A DNA stretch of 64,000 nucleotides from an uncultured Aquimarina sp. (GCF_947496855.1 NZ_CANMED010000003.1:62001-126000); one strand, 5' to 3'; positions 21,061 to 31,245 are shown, counted from the stretch's first letter. The notes: a model not told the origin generated them from the letters alone. Program-made: numbers and translations.

Positions 21061-23481
21061 ATGATCCTTAATAATTTTAAAATTGCAATCAGAACCCTTT
21101 GGAAAGATCGCACGTTTACAGCGCTTAATATTGTAGGTCTTACTGCAGCTTTTGGAGTGGCAATATTGTTAGCCATGTATGCGGTCTTCCAACTTTCTTT
21201 TGATCGTTTTCATGAACAAGGAGAATATCTTTATCAAGTTTATTCTGAAGACAGTACTCCAAACGGGCTTCAAGCTAATCTTTCTAAACCAGAACCTTTT
21301 GTGGCAGCTCTTCAGGATGAAATAGCAGGGGTCGAAAGAATAACACGTCATAGCGGGTCTGGTATTTTATTAAATCATAAAGACAAGCAATTAGGCATGC
21401 ATGTTTCTTATGTAGATCCTGATTTTTTTAATATGTTTAGCTTTCCTATCATAAAGGGAGATGCGCAGAATCCAATAACTTCAGAATCCTCAATTGTTAT
21501 TACTGAAAAAGTCGCAAAACGAATTTTCGGAGAGGAAAATCCCATAGGACAAACCGTTACAGTTTTAAGAGACGAAGAACAGGTACCGTTTAATGTTACC
21601 GCAATTGTTAAGGATTTTCCAGATACAAGTTCAATGGGATTTGATGTCGCACTGAATTTTAAAAGTCAACCAAAGCATGCGTACGCTAGAACCATAGGGC
21701 GATGGGATATGAAGAATCACACAGTTTATATGCAACTCTCTAAAGAAATAACGCCTAAACAATTTGAAAAAAGCACCATAAATTTTACTCAACTACACTA
21801 TAAAAGTGAAATAGATAATGCCAAACGGGATGGCGCCCAACCAAATACCAATGGTGTCTATAAACAAATTAAACTATTGCCTTTATCAGACGTCCGATTT
21901 GCTAATTTCAGTCAAGGTAGTGTTACTGTAAATCATACCATGCAGTATTTAGTATTGGGTATTGCTATTCTTATTATTTGTATCGCTTGCTTCAATTTTA
22001 TGAATATGAGCATTGCAAAAAGTGCACAAAGGCTGCGAGAAATTGGGATGCGCAAAACACTAGGAGCCAATAAAGGGCAATTGTTTTTTCAGTTTTGGGG
22101 TGAAAGTATTATAATCTTTTTAGTTTCTACAGGTTTAGGAGTTTTAATTGCTTCTTTGTTACTAAAACCTTTTCAAACATTATTTAAAACTAAAGCTTCG
22201 TTTGCAACTATATTGACCCCCTCTACTCTGCTCGGGTTAATTTTAAGTTTGGTAATCATCACTATCATCGCGGGAGGTTATCCTTCTTTGTTAATGAGTC
22301 GTCTAGGTACTTTACAAAGTCTAAAAGGTAAACTGGAAAACAGTGGAAAAAATCATGTACGCAACAGTTTAATCATAGTACAGTTTGGGATTGCCATACT
22401 ACTTATCAGCGGGACACTTGTGCTTTGGAATCAGGTTGAGTTTATGCGTACCAAAGATTTGGGGTTTAATAAAGATCAGGTAATTGCTTTTCCTCTTAAT
22501 GGAAAACGTAACGATCAACAAGCTATTCAATTACTTCGGGACGCCCTTGAAGATAAAACAGATATTGTGAGTATTACAGCTTCCAATAATATTTTGGGCT
22601 TTGGCAAGGATGGAAATCGTTCTACAAGTGTTATGGGTTTTGACTACAAAGGTCGTGGTGTGGATACCCATATGTTAGTTGTAGATGCAGATTATGTTGA
22701 AACCTTAGATTTACATCTTATTGAAGGTCGTTCTTTTCGAAAAAACTTAGCTAGCGATAGTCTATCGATTATCATTAATGAATCGATGGCTAAAAAATTA
22801 AATGAAAAGGAAATTTTGAATACCAAAATTTTCTTAGAAGATTCTGTAGCCTTTTCTGTAGTGGGAGTTATAAAAGACTTTAATTTTCAGGAACTTGATC
22901 GAAATATTGCACCGATGACGCTTTTTGCGTTACCTAATTGGAATTTAAGACACGTATATGTGAAAGTTGCACCTCAAAATTTAGAGCAATCTTACACTAA
23001 TGTCAAAGCTGCATGGGCATCAATAGAACCCAATGCAGAGTTTCTAGGATCTTTTTTAGACGAAAACATAGAACGTACGTTACACAACGAGCGCACGATG
23101 GTCACGATGATTGGAAGCGGTTCTTTACTTGCTATAATTCTGAGCTGTATTGGTCTATTTGCCATCTCTCTTCTGGTTGTTGCGCAACGCAGAAAGGAAA
23201 TAGGAATCCGAAAAGTTGTAGGTGCAAGTGTTTCAAAAATAACAATGATGCTATCCATTGACTTTTTAAAACTTGTACTCATTGCCTTTGTGATAGCCAC
23301 TCCTATTGCTTGGTATTTCTCTTCTCAATGGCTTCAGAATTATACCTATCATATTAATCTTACTTTTTGGGTTTTTCTAACCGCTGGGAGTATTACCGTA
23401 TTAATTGCCTTGGCTACCATAAGTATCAAAACAATCAAAGCCGCTATACAAAATCCAGTAAAAAGCCTTAAAACGGAATAA
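21061..23481 (+). CDS. ABC transporter permease (FtsX/MacB_PCD family), paralog 5
   Basis: MILNNFKIAIRTLWKDRTFTALNIVGLTAAF ... NPVKSLKTE; internal ATG at 21061 matches paralog starts better than 21034. Confidence 0.9.
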   Translation: MILNNFKIAIRTLWKDRTFTALNIVGLTAAFGVAILLAMYAVFQLSFDRFHEQGEYLYQVYSEDSTPNGLQANLSKPEPFVAALQDEIAGVERITRHSGSGILLNHKDKQLGMHVSYVDPDFFNMFSFPIIKGDAQNPITSESSIVITEKVAKRIFGEENPIGQTVTVLRDEEQVPFNVTAIVKDFPDTSSMGFDVALNFKSQPKHAYARTIGRWDMKNHTVYMQLSKEITPKQFEKSTINFTQLHYKSEIDNAKRDGAQPNTNGVYKQIKLLPLSDVRFANFSQGSVTVNHTMQYLVLGIAILIICIACFNFMNMSIAKSAQRLREIGMRKTLGANKGQLFFQFWGESIIIFLVSTGLGVLIASLLLKPFQTLFKTKASFATILTPSTLLGLILSLVIITIIAGGYPSLLMSRLGTLQSLKGKLENSGKNHVRNSLIIVQFGIAILLISGTLVLWNQVEFMRTKDLGFNKDQVIAFPLNGKRNDQQAIQLLRDALEDKTDIVSITASNNILGFGKDGNRSTSVMGFDYKGRGVDTHMLVVDADYVETLDLHLIEGRSFRKNLASDSLSIIINESMAKKLNEKEILNTKIFLEDSVAFSVVGVIKDFNFQELDRNIAPMTLFALPNWNLRHVYVKVAPQNLEQSYTNVKAAWASIEPNAEFLGSFLDENIERTLHNERTMVTMIGSGSLLAIILSCIGLFAISLLVVAQRRKEIGIRKVVGASVSKITMMLSIDFLKLVLIAFVIATPIAWYFSSQWLQNYTYHINLTFWVFLTAGSITVLIALATISIKTIKAAIQNPVKSLKTE

Positions 23482-23508
23482 AAATTAATCATTTAATAAC
23501 GAACAATT

Positions 23509-23746
23509 ATAATCAGGAATTATAAAAAATCGTGTAGAAAAATTTACAAAAACGAAAAGTATTTTCCTTTTTAAATATTTTGGGATTAACCTTGGGGGTT
23601 GGATATCCTATTTTAATATTTCTGTACGCAAATGATCATCTCCAATTTGATAATTTTCATCATAATGAAGATAGTATTCATAGAGTAGTAACAGAAGAGC
23701 ATCAGGGCCAGATAGAGTATGAACCAAATGTCCCTACTGGTTTGTA
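23509..23746 (+). pseudogene. Remnant of a further FtsX/MacB permease (N-terminal region)
   Basis: ATAATCAGGAATTATAAAAAATCGTGTAG aligns with ATGATCAGGAATTATATAAAAATAGCTTGGAG of paralogs; ATG is now ATA, a frameshift and stops follow; downstream KVFSFLNILGLTLGVGYPILIFLYANDHLQFDNFHHNEDSIHRVVTEE. Confidence 0.75.
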
Positions 23747-24176
23747 GAAGTATTTAAATTCGATTTTAATTCTTTCAATCCGAATACTCTATCAAAAGAA
23801 AAAAGTATACTTTAATAAACTTAGGGCTACATAGGATTTTAAATAAAAAACTTTTCTAAATATTTCCAAAGGTGATCAGGCTGGTTTTTGTCCTGTCATC
23901 TAGAGTCTCTTTTGGTAAACTCAAAAAAGGCTTTGTTGAGAAGTCATTCTGAAAAATCATCCGAATTGATAATTTTCTATAACACCTATTTTTTTTCTAA
24001 ATGCACAACGGGTTATGATTCATTATTATTTGAAAATAACCAAGAAGATAAATTAAAAACGAAGGAATTTCCTACGTTTACTGAATTTATTACAGTATCT
24101 ATTAAAGGATATTGAAAATCGAAGATTCCACACAGCTAAATACATTGTTTTCAGAAGGAAGAGTCCTAATTTTAAA

Positions 24177-24216
24177 GTGTTCGATTATGAACAAGAAGTG
24201 TATCAAAATCGAACAC
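24177..24216. promoter_or_regulatory. Second copy of paired palindromic candidate UAS sites
   Basis: GTGTTCGATTATGAACA (from 24177) and GTGTATCAAAATCGAACAC (24198-24216); near-identical to the pair at 8816-8855, same spacing. Confidence 0.6.
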
Positions 24217-24267
24217 TTTCATTTTTGAAATAAAAAATAAATTACTGATTATCAGTATTTTAAATAT

Positions 24268-24283
24268 CCGGCATCATCTTCTC
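24268..24283 (+). promoter_or_regulatory. Second copy of sigma54-like promoter region (degenerate)
   Basis: CCGGCATCATCTTCTCTATATAATTT aligns with TTGGCACTATCTTGACTATGTAATTG (8907 on), same distance from the upstream palindrome. Confidence 0.35.
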
Positions 24284-24327
24284 TATATAATTTACACAAG
24301 TCATTATTTCAATCAAAAACTAACAGT

Positions 24328-26682
24328 ATGATCTTTAATTATATAAAAATTGCTTTTCGTAGTTTACTTAAAAATAAGGGATATAGCTTTCTAAATATTT
24401 TTGGCTTAGCTATGGGCATCACCTGCGCCAGTCTAATTTTTCTATGGGTAGAAGATGAATTGAGTTTTAATGACTCTTTTGCGAAACAAGATCAAATCTA
24501 TTACATTCCAACCAATCAGAATTACGAAGGTGAATGGCGTACATTTTATTCCACACCAGGTCCTCTGGCACAGGCAATGAAAGACGAGATTCCAGGAATT
24601 ATAAAAGCTACTCGTTCCAGCTCAGAAGAACGTCTCTTTACTGTTGGTGATAATGCTATTAGTATAAGAGGTCGATATGCAGATGCTGATTTTTTAGAAA
24701 TTTTTGATCTTAAATTTATAGAAGGAGATAGAGATAATGCATTTAGTAATCCAGAAGCAATCGTTATCACCAAAGAAACTGCAGAACAACTTTTTGGAGA
24801 AAAGACTAAAGTCTATGGAAAAACAATCAAAATAAATAACCAAGATATTTATCTTATAACAGGAGTTATCGAAAATCTTCCAAAAAGCGTATCATTTCCT
24901 TTTGATTGGGTTGCTCCTTTCGAAAGATATCGAGATGGTGCAGAATGGATGACAACCTATGGAAGTAATTTTTCAGACACTTTTGTTGAACTATCAACAG
25001 AAGCCAATTTTGAAGCAGTTGATAAAAAAGTTCGAGAAATACTACCCATAAAAAGCCCAAATAGCGATACCTATGCTTTTTTACATTCCATAAAAGATTG
25101 GCATTTAAGATCAAAATTCGAAGGAGGAAAAAAAGTTGGAGGAAAAATCATCTTTGTTCGTCTCTTTTCTATAATTGCGCTCATAATATTACTTATCGCC
25201 TGTATCAACTTTATGAATTTATCTACTGCCAGAAGTGAAAAAAGAGCAAATGAAGTTGGAGTCAGAAAAGCAATTGGGTCTAGTCGTCCAAGGTTAATGT
25301 TACAGTTTATTATTGAGTCACTTATGATGGCGTTTTTTGCATCTATGGTAAGTATTTTATTATTATTTTTAATATTACCGCAATTCAACTTACTCATCGA
25401 AAAAGAGTTAATACTAGGCCTATCTAATCCCACTCATATCGGAATCTTATTATTCATAACAATTATTTGTGGAGTATTTGCCGGATTATATCCTGCATTC
25501 TATTTATCTTCTTTTAAACCTGTAGAGGTTCTAAAAGGTATAAAAGTAACTGGTGGTTCTGCGTCTTTTATAAGAAAAGGATTGGTAGTAGGTCAATTCA
25601 CAATATCCATTGTGTTCATTATTTGCACCATACTCGTATATCAACAAATTCAACACGTGAAAAATAGAGATTTGGGGTATAATAAAGACCATTTGATAAG
25701 GATGCATGCTAATGGTAACATCATTGAAAAATTTAATGTTTTTGAACAAGATCTAAAAAATACTGGAATAGTAGACGGTGTGGCATTAAGCAACTCTCAA
25801 ATGTTATCTGCTGGAAATAATGGATCAGGCTTGCAATGGGAAGGAGGAACAGATACTGAAGATGTTTTGATTTCATATAGACATGTAAATTCAGATTTTT
25901 TTAAGACTACGGGAATAGAACTTATAGAAGGACGAGGTTTTAAGAAAAATCAAAATCTGGACAGCACGAATGTAATAATAACACAATCTCTAGCTAAACT
26001 TATGGGTGATGGTTCTCCTATCGGAAAAACAATAACCGGAGGTGATGATGTTTATAATATTATAGGTATTACAAAAGATTACCAGTATGGTGATATGTAC
26101 GGTGCTAGTGATCCTGTTATGTTTTTTAACAACCATAACTACGCTCGATATTTCTATATAAAAACCAAATCTGGTGTAGCTCTAAATGACATGCTTGCTT
26201 CTATTGAAAAAGTAATGAAAAAAAACAATCCCGCTTTTCCTTTCGAATATACGTTTGTAGATGAAGCATTTAATGCTGTATTTAAAAGTGAGCAGCTGGT
26301 TGGTAAACTATCACAAATATTTGCATTACTAGCTATCTTAATTTCTTGCTTGGGGCTTTTTGGATTAGCCGCTTACACAGCAGAGCAGCGTAGTAAAGAA
26401 ATTGGAGTAAGAAAAGTACTAGGAGCTAGTGTAACGGGGATTGTAAAACTACTATCAAAAGATTTTCTGAAATTAGTATGCATTGCAATTTTGTTAGCAA
26501 TTCCATTAGCTTGGTTAGTAATGAATAACTGGTTAAAAGATTATGCCTACAGAATCGAAATAAACTGGCTCGTTTTTGTAATCGCTGGATTTGTAGCCAT
26601 CATCATTGCACTAGCTACTGTCAGTTTCCAGGCTATTAAAGCTGCGATTACTAATCCCATAAATAGTTTAAAAACAGAATAA
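24328..26682 (+). CDS. ABC transporter permease (FtsX/MacB_PCD family), paralog 6
   Basis: MIFNYIKIAFRSLLKNKGYSFLNIFGLAMGI ... NPINSLKTE. Confidence 0.93.
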   Translation: MIFNYIKIAFRSLLKNKGYSFLNIFGLAMGITCASLIFLWVEDELSFNDSFAKQDQIYYIPTNQNYEGEWRTFYSTPGPLAQAMKDEIPGIIKATRSSSEERLFTVGDNAISIRGRYADADFLEIFDLKFIEGDRDNAFSNPEAIVITKETAEQLFGEKTKVYGKTIKINNQDIYLITGVIENLPKSVSFPFDWVAPFERYRDGAEWMTTYGSNFSDTFVELSTEANFEAVDKKVREILPIKSPNSDTYAFLHSIKDWHLRSKFEGGKKVGGKIIFVRLFSIIALIILLIACINFMNLSTARSEKRANEVGVRKAIGSSRPRLMLQFIIESLMMAFFASMVSILLLFLILPQFNLLIEKELILGLSNPTHIGILLFITIICGVFAGLYPAFYLSSFKPVEVLKGIKVTGGSASFIRKGLVVGQFTISIVFIICTILVYQQIQHVKNRDLGYNKDHLIRMHANGNIIEKFNVFEQDLKNTGIVDGVALSNSQMLSAGNNGSGLQWEGGTDTEDVLISYRHVNSDFFKTTGIELIEGRGFKKNQNLDSTNVIITQSLAKLMGDGSPIGKTITGGDDVYNIIGITKDYQYGDMYGASDPVMFFNNHNYARYFYIKTKSGVALNDMLASIEKVMKKNNPAFPFEYTFVDEAFNAVFKSEQLVGKLSQIFALLAILISCLGLFGLAAYTAEQRSKEIGVRKVLGASVTGIVKLLSKDFLKLVCIAILLAIPLAWLVMNNWLKDYAYRIEINWLVFVIAGFVAIIIALATVSFQAIKAAITNPINSLKTE

Positions 26683-26689
26683 AATTTAT

Positions 26690-26713
26690 AAACCTGTTCG
26701 TCTAAGGCGGGCA
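26690..26713. repeat. Intergenic imperfect hairpin, family B
   Basis: AAACCTGTTCGTCTAAGGCGGGCA; related to 18548-18573. Confidence 0.4.
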
Positions 26714-26728
26714 AAAAACAAATTCATC

Positions 26729-27472
26729 ATGAAACATCTCAAATATTTTCTAGCATTAATCGTATTAACAAGTACTCAACTAGTAATAGCACAAACAAAG
26801 AAGAGCGTTAGTGCTTTTGAAAAAGTAATTATAAGTCCACACATACAGGTAACTTTTGTAGAAAGTAATGACGAATCTGTAACCATAGAAGAAAGTACAG
26901 AGCCAGAAGACAAAATCAATATTGAGGTAAAAGGAAACGTACTTCGTGTGTATTTAGATAATGCTAAGGAAACTACCAAAAACAAAACCGTAATTATAAA
27001 TGGAACAAAAAGAAAAGTTCCTATTTATAAAGGAAAAGTACTAACAGTTACCATTGGTTATAAACAGCTTAAAGAACTTTCGATAAGAGGAGAACAAGCG
27101 ACTTTATGTAAAAGTAAAATCACTACTGAAAGTTTTGATTTAAATATTTACGGGGAATCACAAGTAGTTTTTAATGAAGTGAATTTCGAAAATATGGACG
27201 TAGATATCTATGGTGAGAGCACTTTGAAAATAGAAAAAGGAACTATCGAAAATCAAAAAATTACGGCCTATGGAGAAAGTGTTACTGATTTACTGGCAAT
27301 AGATAATAAAAACACAAAATTAAAAGCTTTTGGAGAAGCCGAATTCAAAATTCAAGCATCTAATCGTATCAAACTTACGTCTTTTGGCGAAGCAAGACTA
27401 TATTACAAAGGTGATGCAAGTATTAGTAAAGGTTTAAACATAGGAGAAGTAGAAATATCAGAAATTCAATAA
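26729..27472 (+). CDS. DUF2807-like (head GIN domain) secreted protein
   Basis: Signal peptide; repeated adhesin-like strands (FDLNIYGESQVVFNEVNFENMDVDIYGESTLKIE...KAFGEAEFKIQ). Confidence 0.75.
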   Translation: MKHLKYFLALIVLTSTQLVIAQTKKSVSAFEKVIISPHIQVTFVESNDESVTIEESTEPEDKINIEVKGNVLRVYLDNAKETTKNKTVIINGTKRKVPIYKGKVLTVTIGYKQLKELSIRGEQATLCKSKITTESFDLNIYGESQVVFNEVNFENMDVDIYGESTLKIEKGTIENQKITAYGESVTDLLAIDNKNTKLKAFGEAEFKIQASNRIKLTSFGEARLYYKGDASISKGLNIGEVEISEIQ

Positions 27473-27508
27473 TATTATTTAACACTATAATAATTCATCA
27501 CAAAAAAT

Positions 27509-28177
27509 ATGATCTTACAACTTAACAATACCTCTAGAGTAATCAGTTCTGGAGGAAAAAAAATAGCATTACTCGATAGTATCAACCTAAATGTTAATGA
27601 AGGTGAATTCATTTCATTAATGGGTCCATCGGGATCAGGTAAATCTACATTATTGAATTGCATCGGTATGTTAGATAATTTTACCGACGGTAGCTATACC
27701 TTTTTAGATGAAGCTGTTCATACTATGAAAGAGAAGCAACGATCTAAACTTTACAAAGAGTATATAGGTTTTGTTTTTCAGGCATATCATCTTATTGATG
27801 AACTAACTGTTTATGAAAACATTGAAACTCCTCTACTCTACAAAAATGTAAAGTCCTCAGAAAGAAAAGCATTAGTAGCTGATATGTTAGATCGTTTTAA
27901 TATTGTCGGTAAAAAAGATTTATTCCCGTCTCAGTTAAGTGGCGGACAACAGCAATTGGTCGGAATTGCCAGAGCACTAATTACCAAACCAAAATTAATT
28001 TTGGCAGATGAACCTACAGGAAACCTAAATTCTAAACAGAGTATCGAGATTATGGAATTGTTTTCAGAACTAAACAAAGAAGGTGTAACGATAATACAAG
28101 CAACACACTCTGAAAATAACGCTTCTTATGGTTCGAGAATTATTAATCTTTTAGACGGAAATATCGTCTCTGAATAA
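27509..28177 (+). CDS. ABC transporter ATP-binding protein
   Basis: Walker A GPSGSGKST; signature LSGGQQQLVGIARAL; LILADEPTGNLN. Confidence 0.93.
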   Translation: MILQLNNTSRVISSGGKKIALLDSINLNVNEGEFISLMGPSGSGKSTLLNCIGMLDNFTDGSYTFLDEAVHTMKEKQRSKLYKEYIGFVFQAYHLIDELTVYENIETPLLYKNVKSSERKALVADMLDRFNIVGKKDLFPSQLSGGQQQLVGIARALITKPKLILADEPTGNLNSKQSIEIMELFSELNKEGVTIIQATHSENNASYGSRIINLLDGNIVSE

Positions 28178-28188
28178 TCAAAAATAAC

Positions 28189-29610
28189 ATGTCACTGAAA
28201 TCAATTATTTATATCAGTGCTTTTCTTTTACAATTCGTTGGATTTACACAAAGAAAAGACACAAAAAGGTACTCCCTAGACCAGTGTATCGATATCGCTT
28301 TAGAAAATAATCTGGATTTAAAATCCACTATTTTGAATGCTACTACAGCCAGAGTAAACTATAATCAATCCAAAGCCAACATCCTACCAACACTAAATGG
28401 AAACTATAATATTGGTGTTAATAATGGACGTAGTATTGATCCATTTACCAATGATTTCATAAATCAAGAACTAACGTTTTCTAATGCAAGATTGAATCTG
28501 GATGCTACTATATTTAACGGGTTCCGACTATTAAACACAGTGCGTCAACAACGACTTAACAAACAAGCTTCTGAAATGGAAATAGAAGAGGCTAAACAAT
28601 CATTAATACTAAATGTAACCTTAGCATATCTTCAAGTTTTAAACAGAAAAGATGTATTAGCTTTAGCCGAAACAAGATTAATAGCGACTAATAAACAATT
28701 AAAACAACAGGGAGATTTGTACAATGAAGAGGTTGGAAATCCAGCTGATTATGCAGATATAAAAGGTCAAAAAACCATTGATGAAACGAATATCTTAACT
28801 GCTGAAAGCGATTTAAATAATGCGAAACTAAGCCTTGCTAGATTAATGAACTTACCGGGAGATATTTTGGTAGATAAAGCTTCAATTTTACTGGATTTCG
28901 AAAAATACACACTTTCATCAGACGATATTTTTAATGAAGCAATGCAAAACTTAGCAACTTTTAAAGCTAAAGAATTAAGATCAAAAGCTGCTGAAAAAGG
29001 AATTAAAGTTGCTAAAGCCCAGTATATTCCTGAAATTTCGTTTTTTGGACAAGTAAACACCAATTATTCTAGTGTCGCTGAAACATTTACAGAAATAGGT
29101 TCTAATATTGTAGAAACAGGAGATTTTGTAACTGTAAATAATGATCAAATTTCTGTTTTTACAAATCAATCACAGTTTAATGGAGAAAAAATTGAGTATT
29201 TGGATCAGTTTGATAATAATTTAAATACTGTTGTAGGAATTGCTGTAGACATTCCTTTATTCAATGGTTTTCAAGCGAAAAACAATGTAGCCCTAGAAAA
29301 AATAAAAGCCGAAGAATCTCTTATTGAACTGGAACGAACTGCACTAGAAATAAAAAATGCTATTGCGCAGGTTCATTTTGATATGCAAGCAGCCTATCAA
29401 CGTTATGAAAGCCTACAAAATCAAGTAACTGCATTCGAGGAATCATATCGTGTGAATGAAATTCGTTTTAATAACGGTGTATCCAACTTTATAGCATATA
29501 TAACCAGCAAGAACAATTTAGACAATGCAGAAACTAATCTTACGAATGCCAAATACGAATATATATTGCGTGTTAAAATATTAGAGTTTTATCGAGGGAA
29601 TTCTTTGTGA
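28189..29610 (+). CDS. TolC family outer membrane efflux protein
   Basis: Signal peptide, YSLDQCIDIALENNLDLK, repeated helical OEP pattern, VRVKILEFYRGNSL-type C-terminus. Confidence 0.9.
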   Translation: MSLKSIIYISAFLLQFVGFTQRKDTKRYSLDQCIDIALENNLDLKSTILNATTARVNYNQSKANILPTLNGNYNIGVNNGRSIDPFTNDFINQELTFSNARLNLDATIFNGFRLLNTVRQQRLNKQASEMEIEEAKQSLILNVTLAYLQVLNRKDVLALAETRLIATNKQLKQQGDLYNEEVGNPADYADIKGQKTIDETNILTAESDLNNAKLSLARLMNLPGDILVDKASILLDFEKYTLSSDDIFNEAMQNLATFKAKELRSKAAEKGIKVAKAQYIPEISFFGQVNTNYSSVAETFTEIGSNIVETGDFVTVNNDQISVFTNQSQFNGEKIEYLDQFDNNLNTVVGIAVDIPLFNGFQAKNNVALEKIKAEESLIELERTALEIKNAIAQVHFDMQAAYQRYESLQNQVTAFEESYRVNEIRFNNGVSNFIAYITSKNNLDNAETNLTNAKYEYILRVKILEFYRGNSL

Positions 29611-29811
29611 TTTTATCCATAGATTTCTTTTAACAATGAAGTTTTCTCTCTGGTTTTACTTTACATTAAAAAACCATCCTCATAAACAGTATACATTTCT
29701 ATTTATTATACACTTAAAAAATCGTTTGTTTTCTCTGTAAAGAGTGAGTGTAAGAAATTAAAGTAAAAAACATCCGTGTGTTTGCTATAATTTCTCCTGA
29801 AAAATAAAAAA

Positions 29812-29833
29812 GAGGCTGTAGTTATACAGCCTC
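29812..29833 (-). terminator. Rho-independent terminator of S8 peptidase gene
   Basis: GAGGCTGTA-GTTA-TACAGCCTC perfect stem; T-run on the minus-strand side (TTTTTTATTTTT). Confidence 0.8.
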
Positions 29834-29855
29834 TAACAAATTCAAAATTATTTAT

Positions 29856-31073
29856 TTAATTCAATGTAGCTATAGGAGCTGTATATCCTCCTTTACTTAC
29901 AGATCCATTTGTTCCTGTACTATTACCTCTTAATAACAATATTCCTGCTACGTGCGGTGATGCCATAGAAGTACCTGAAATATTGTTAAACTGACCATTT
30001 AGCCAAGTAGACCATACTGCTGTACCTGGAGCCCAACGATCTACACTGTCACCAAAGTTTGAAGAACCTGCAGCAGCACTTGAACGAGTCATGTTACCAA
30101 CACACCAAGAACTACTTGTTTCTAACCTTTGTGGTGAATAAAATTGGGTATCATCATTACTATTACCTGCCGCCATAGCTCCATAAGTCGTTCTTTCTAA
30201 ATTTCTAAACGTATCATCTATTGCCTGAGAAGTAAATCGATTACGAAATCCTACACTATAGTTCCAAGTATCTCCATTACTTGCATTACTAGCTACGTAA
30301 TCAATTCCTGAAAGAATACCAGCAGTAGCACCACTCCCCGCAGCATTTAAAACTCTCACGGAAACTACAGTTGCACCATATGCTACACCAATAACTCCAG
30401 AACCATTATTTTTTGCAGCAACAGTTCCAGCTACATGAGTTCCATGCCCATTTTGATCTTGCCATGATCCACCAACGAAACTTACGCTTCGACCAGTATC
30501 GATGTTTAAATCACTATGTGGTGCAATACCACTATCGATAATCCAACAAGTTCTACCACTACCGTTAGCTCTTCCTACTCTTTCTATACCCCAAGGTAAA
30601 AACTCTCCATTAGAAAGTTGAGAATCCTTTGTAGCATCTTTTCCTTGTACTGTTGCAGGAAGCGTACTTACAGGTTTACCCATATCAATATCCAGCTTTT
30701 GAATATAATTTGGTTCTATATAAGCTACTTCAGGATCATTTTTAAGCATCTCTGCTTGCTTTTCGGATAAGTTTTTAACAGCAAAACCCTGAATAGCATT
30801 ACTGTAAGTTTGTTTTATATTATCTTCTGCTATTGCATATTTAGATAATGTATACTGAGATTTAGCTTTCATTTCGGCACTTTTACCGGAAATAGATTCA
30901 TCTGCTCTATAAATTACAATATACTCTCCAGGTATAGCTTGATCAGCTCCTATATTTTCTATAGTCTCTATTTCTGATTCTAAATCTGTAATTGCTTCTC
31001 CATCCTTTTCGCAACTATAAAAGAGAAAAGAAAAGACTGTAATTGTACTTAAAATTCTTAATCTAGTTTTCAT
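29856..31073 (-). CDS. S8 family (subtilisin-like) serine peptidase, predicted lipoprotein
   Basis: Catalytic motifs DSGIAPHSD, GHGTHVAGT, SGTSMASPHVAG; I9-like propeptide; lipobox FLFYSCEKD. Confidence 0.93.
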   Translation of the reverse strand: MKTRLRILSTITVFSFLFYSCEKDGEAITDLESEIETIENIGADQAIPGEYIVIYRADESISGKSAEMKAKSQYTLSKYAIAEDNIKQTYSNAIQGFAVKNLSEKQAEMLKNDPEVAYIEPNYIQKLDIDMGKPVSTLPATVQGKDATKDSQLSNGEFLPWGIERVGRANGSGRTCWIIDSGIAPHSDLNIDTGRSVSFVGGSWQDQNGHGTHVAGTVAAKNNGSGVIGVAYGATVVSVRVLNAAGSGATAGILSGIDYVASNASNGDTWNYSVGFRNRFTSQAIDDTFRNLERTTYGAMAAGNSNDDTQFYSPQRLETSSSWCVGNMTRSSAAAGSSNFGDSVDRWAPGTAVWSTWLNGQFNNISGTSMASPHVAGILLLRGNSTGTNGSVSKGGYTAPIATLN

Positions 31074-31245
31074 GATTTTTTAATTTTGTGTTAACGTTTA
31101 ATTTTAGTTTTAAATTAAAATGTTGAGTTTTAATAAATTTCATTATCCAAAAGTAGAGATTAATAAGAATAAAAAAATACGGCAAAAACATAACAATCAA
31201 ACGGCTACACTAAAATCGCCTGTCTCTGATAATACAAAGCATATC

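Noticed and set aside
23888-24115. 75-aa ORF in the decayed region
   Set aside because: Does not resemble the permeases or any family I recognise; likely chance ORF in non-coding remnant.
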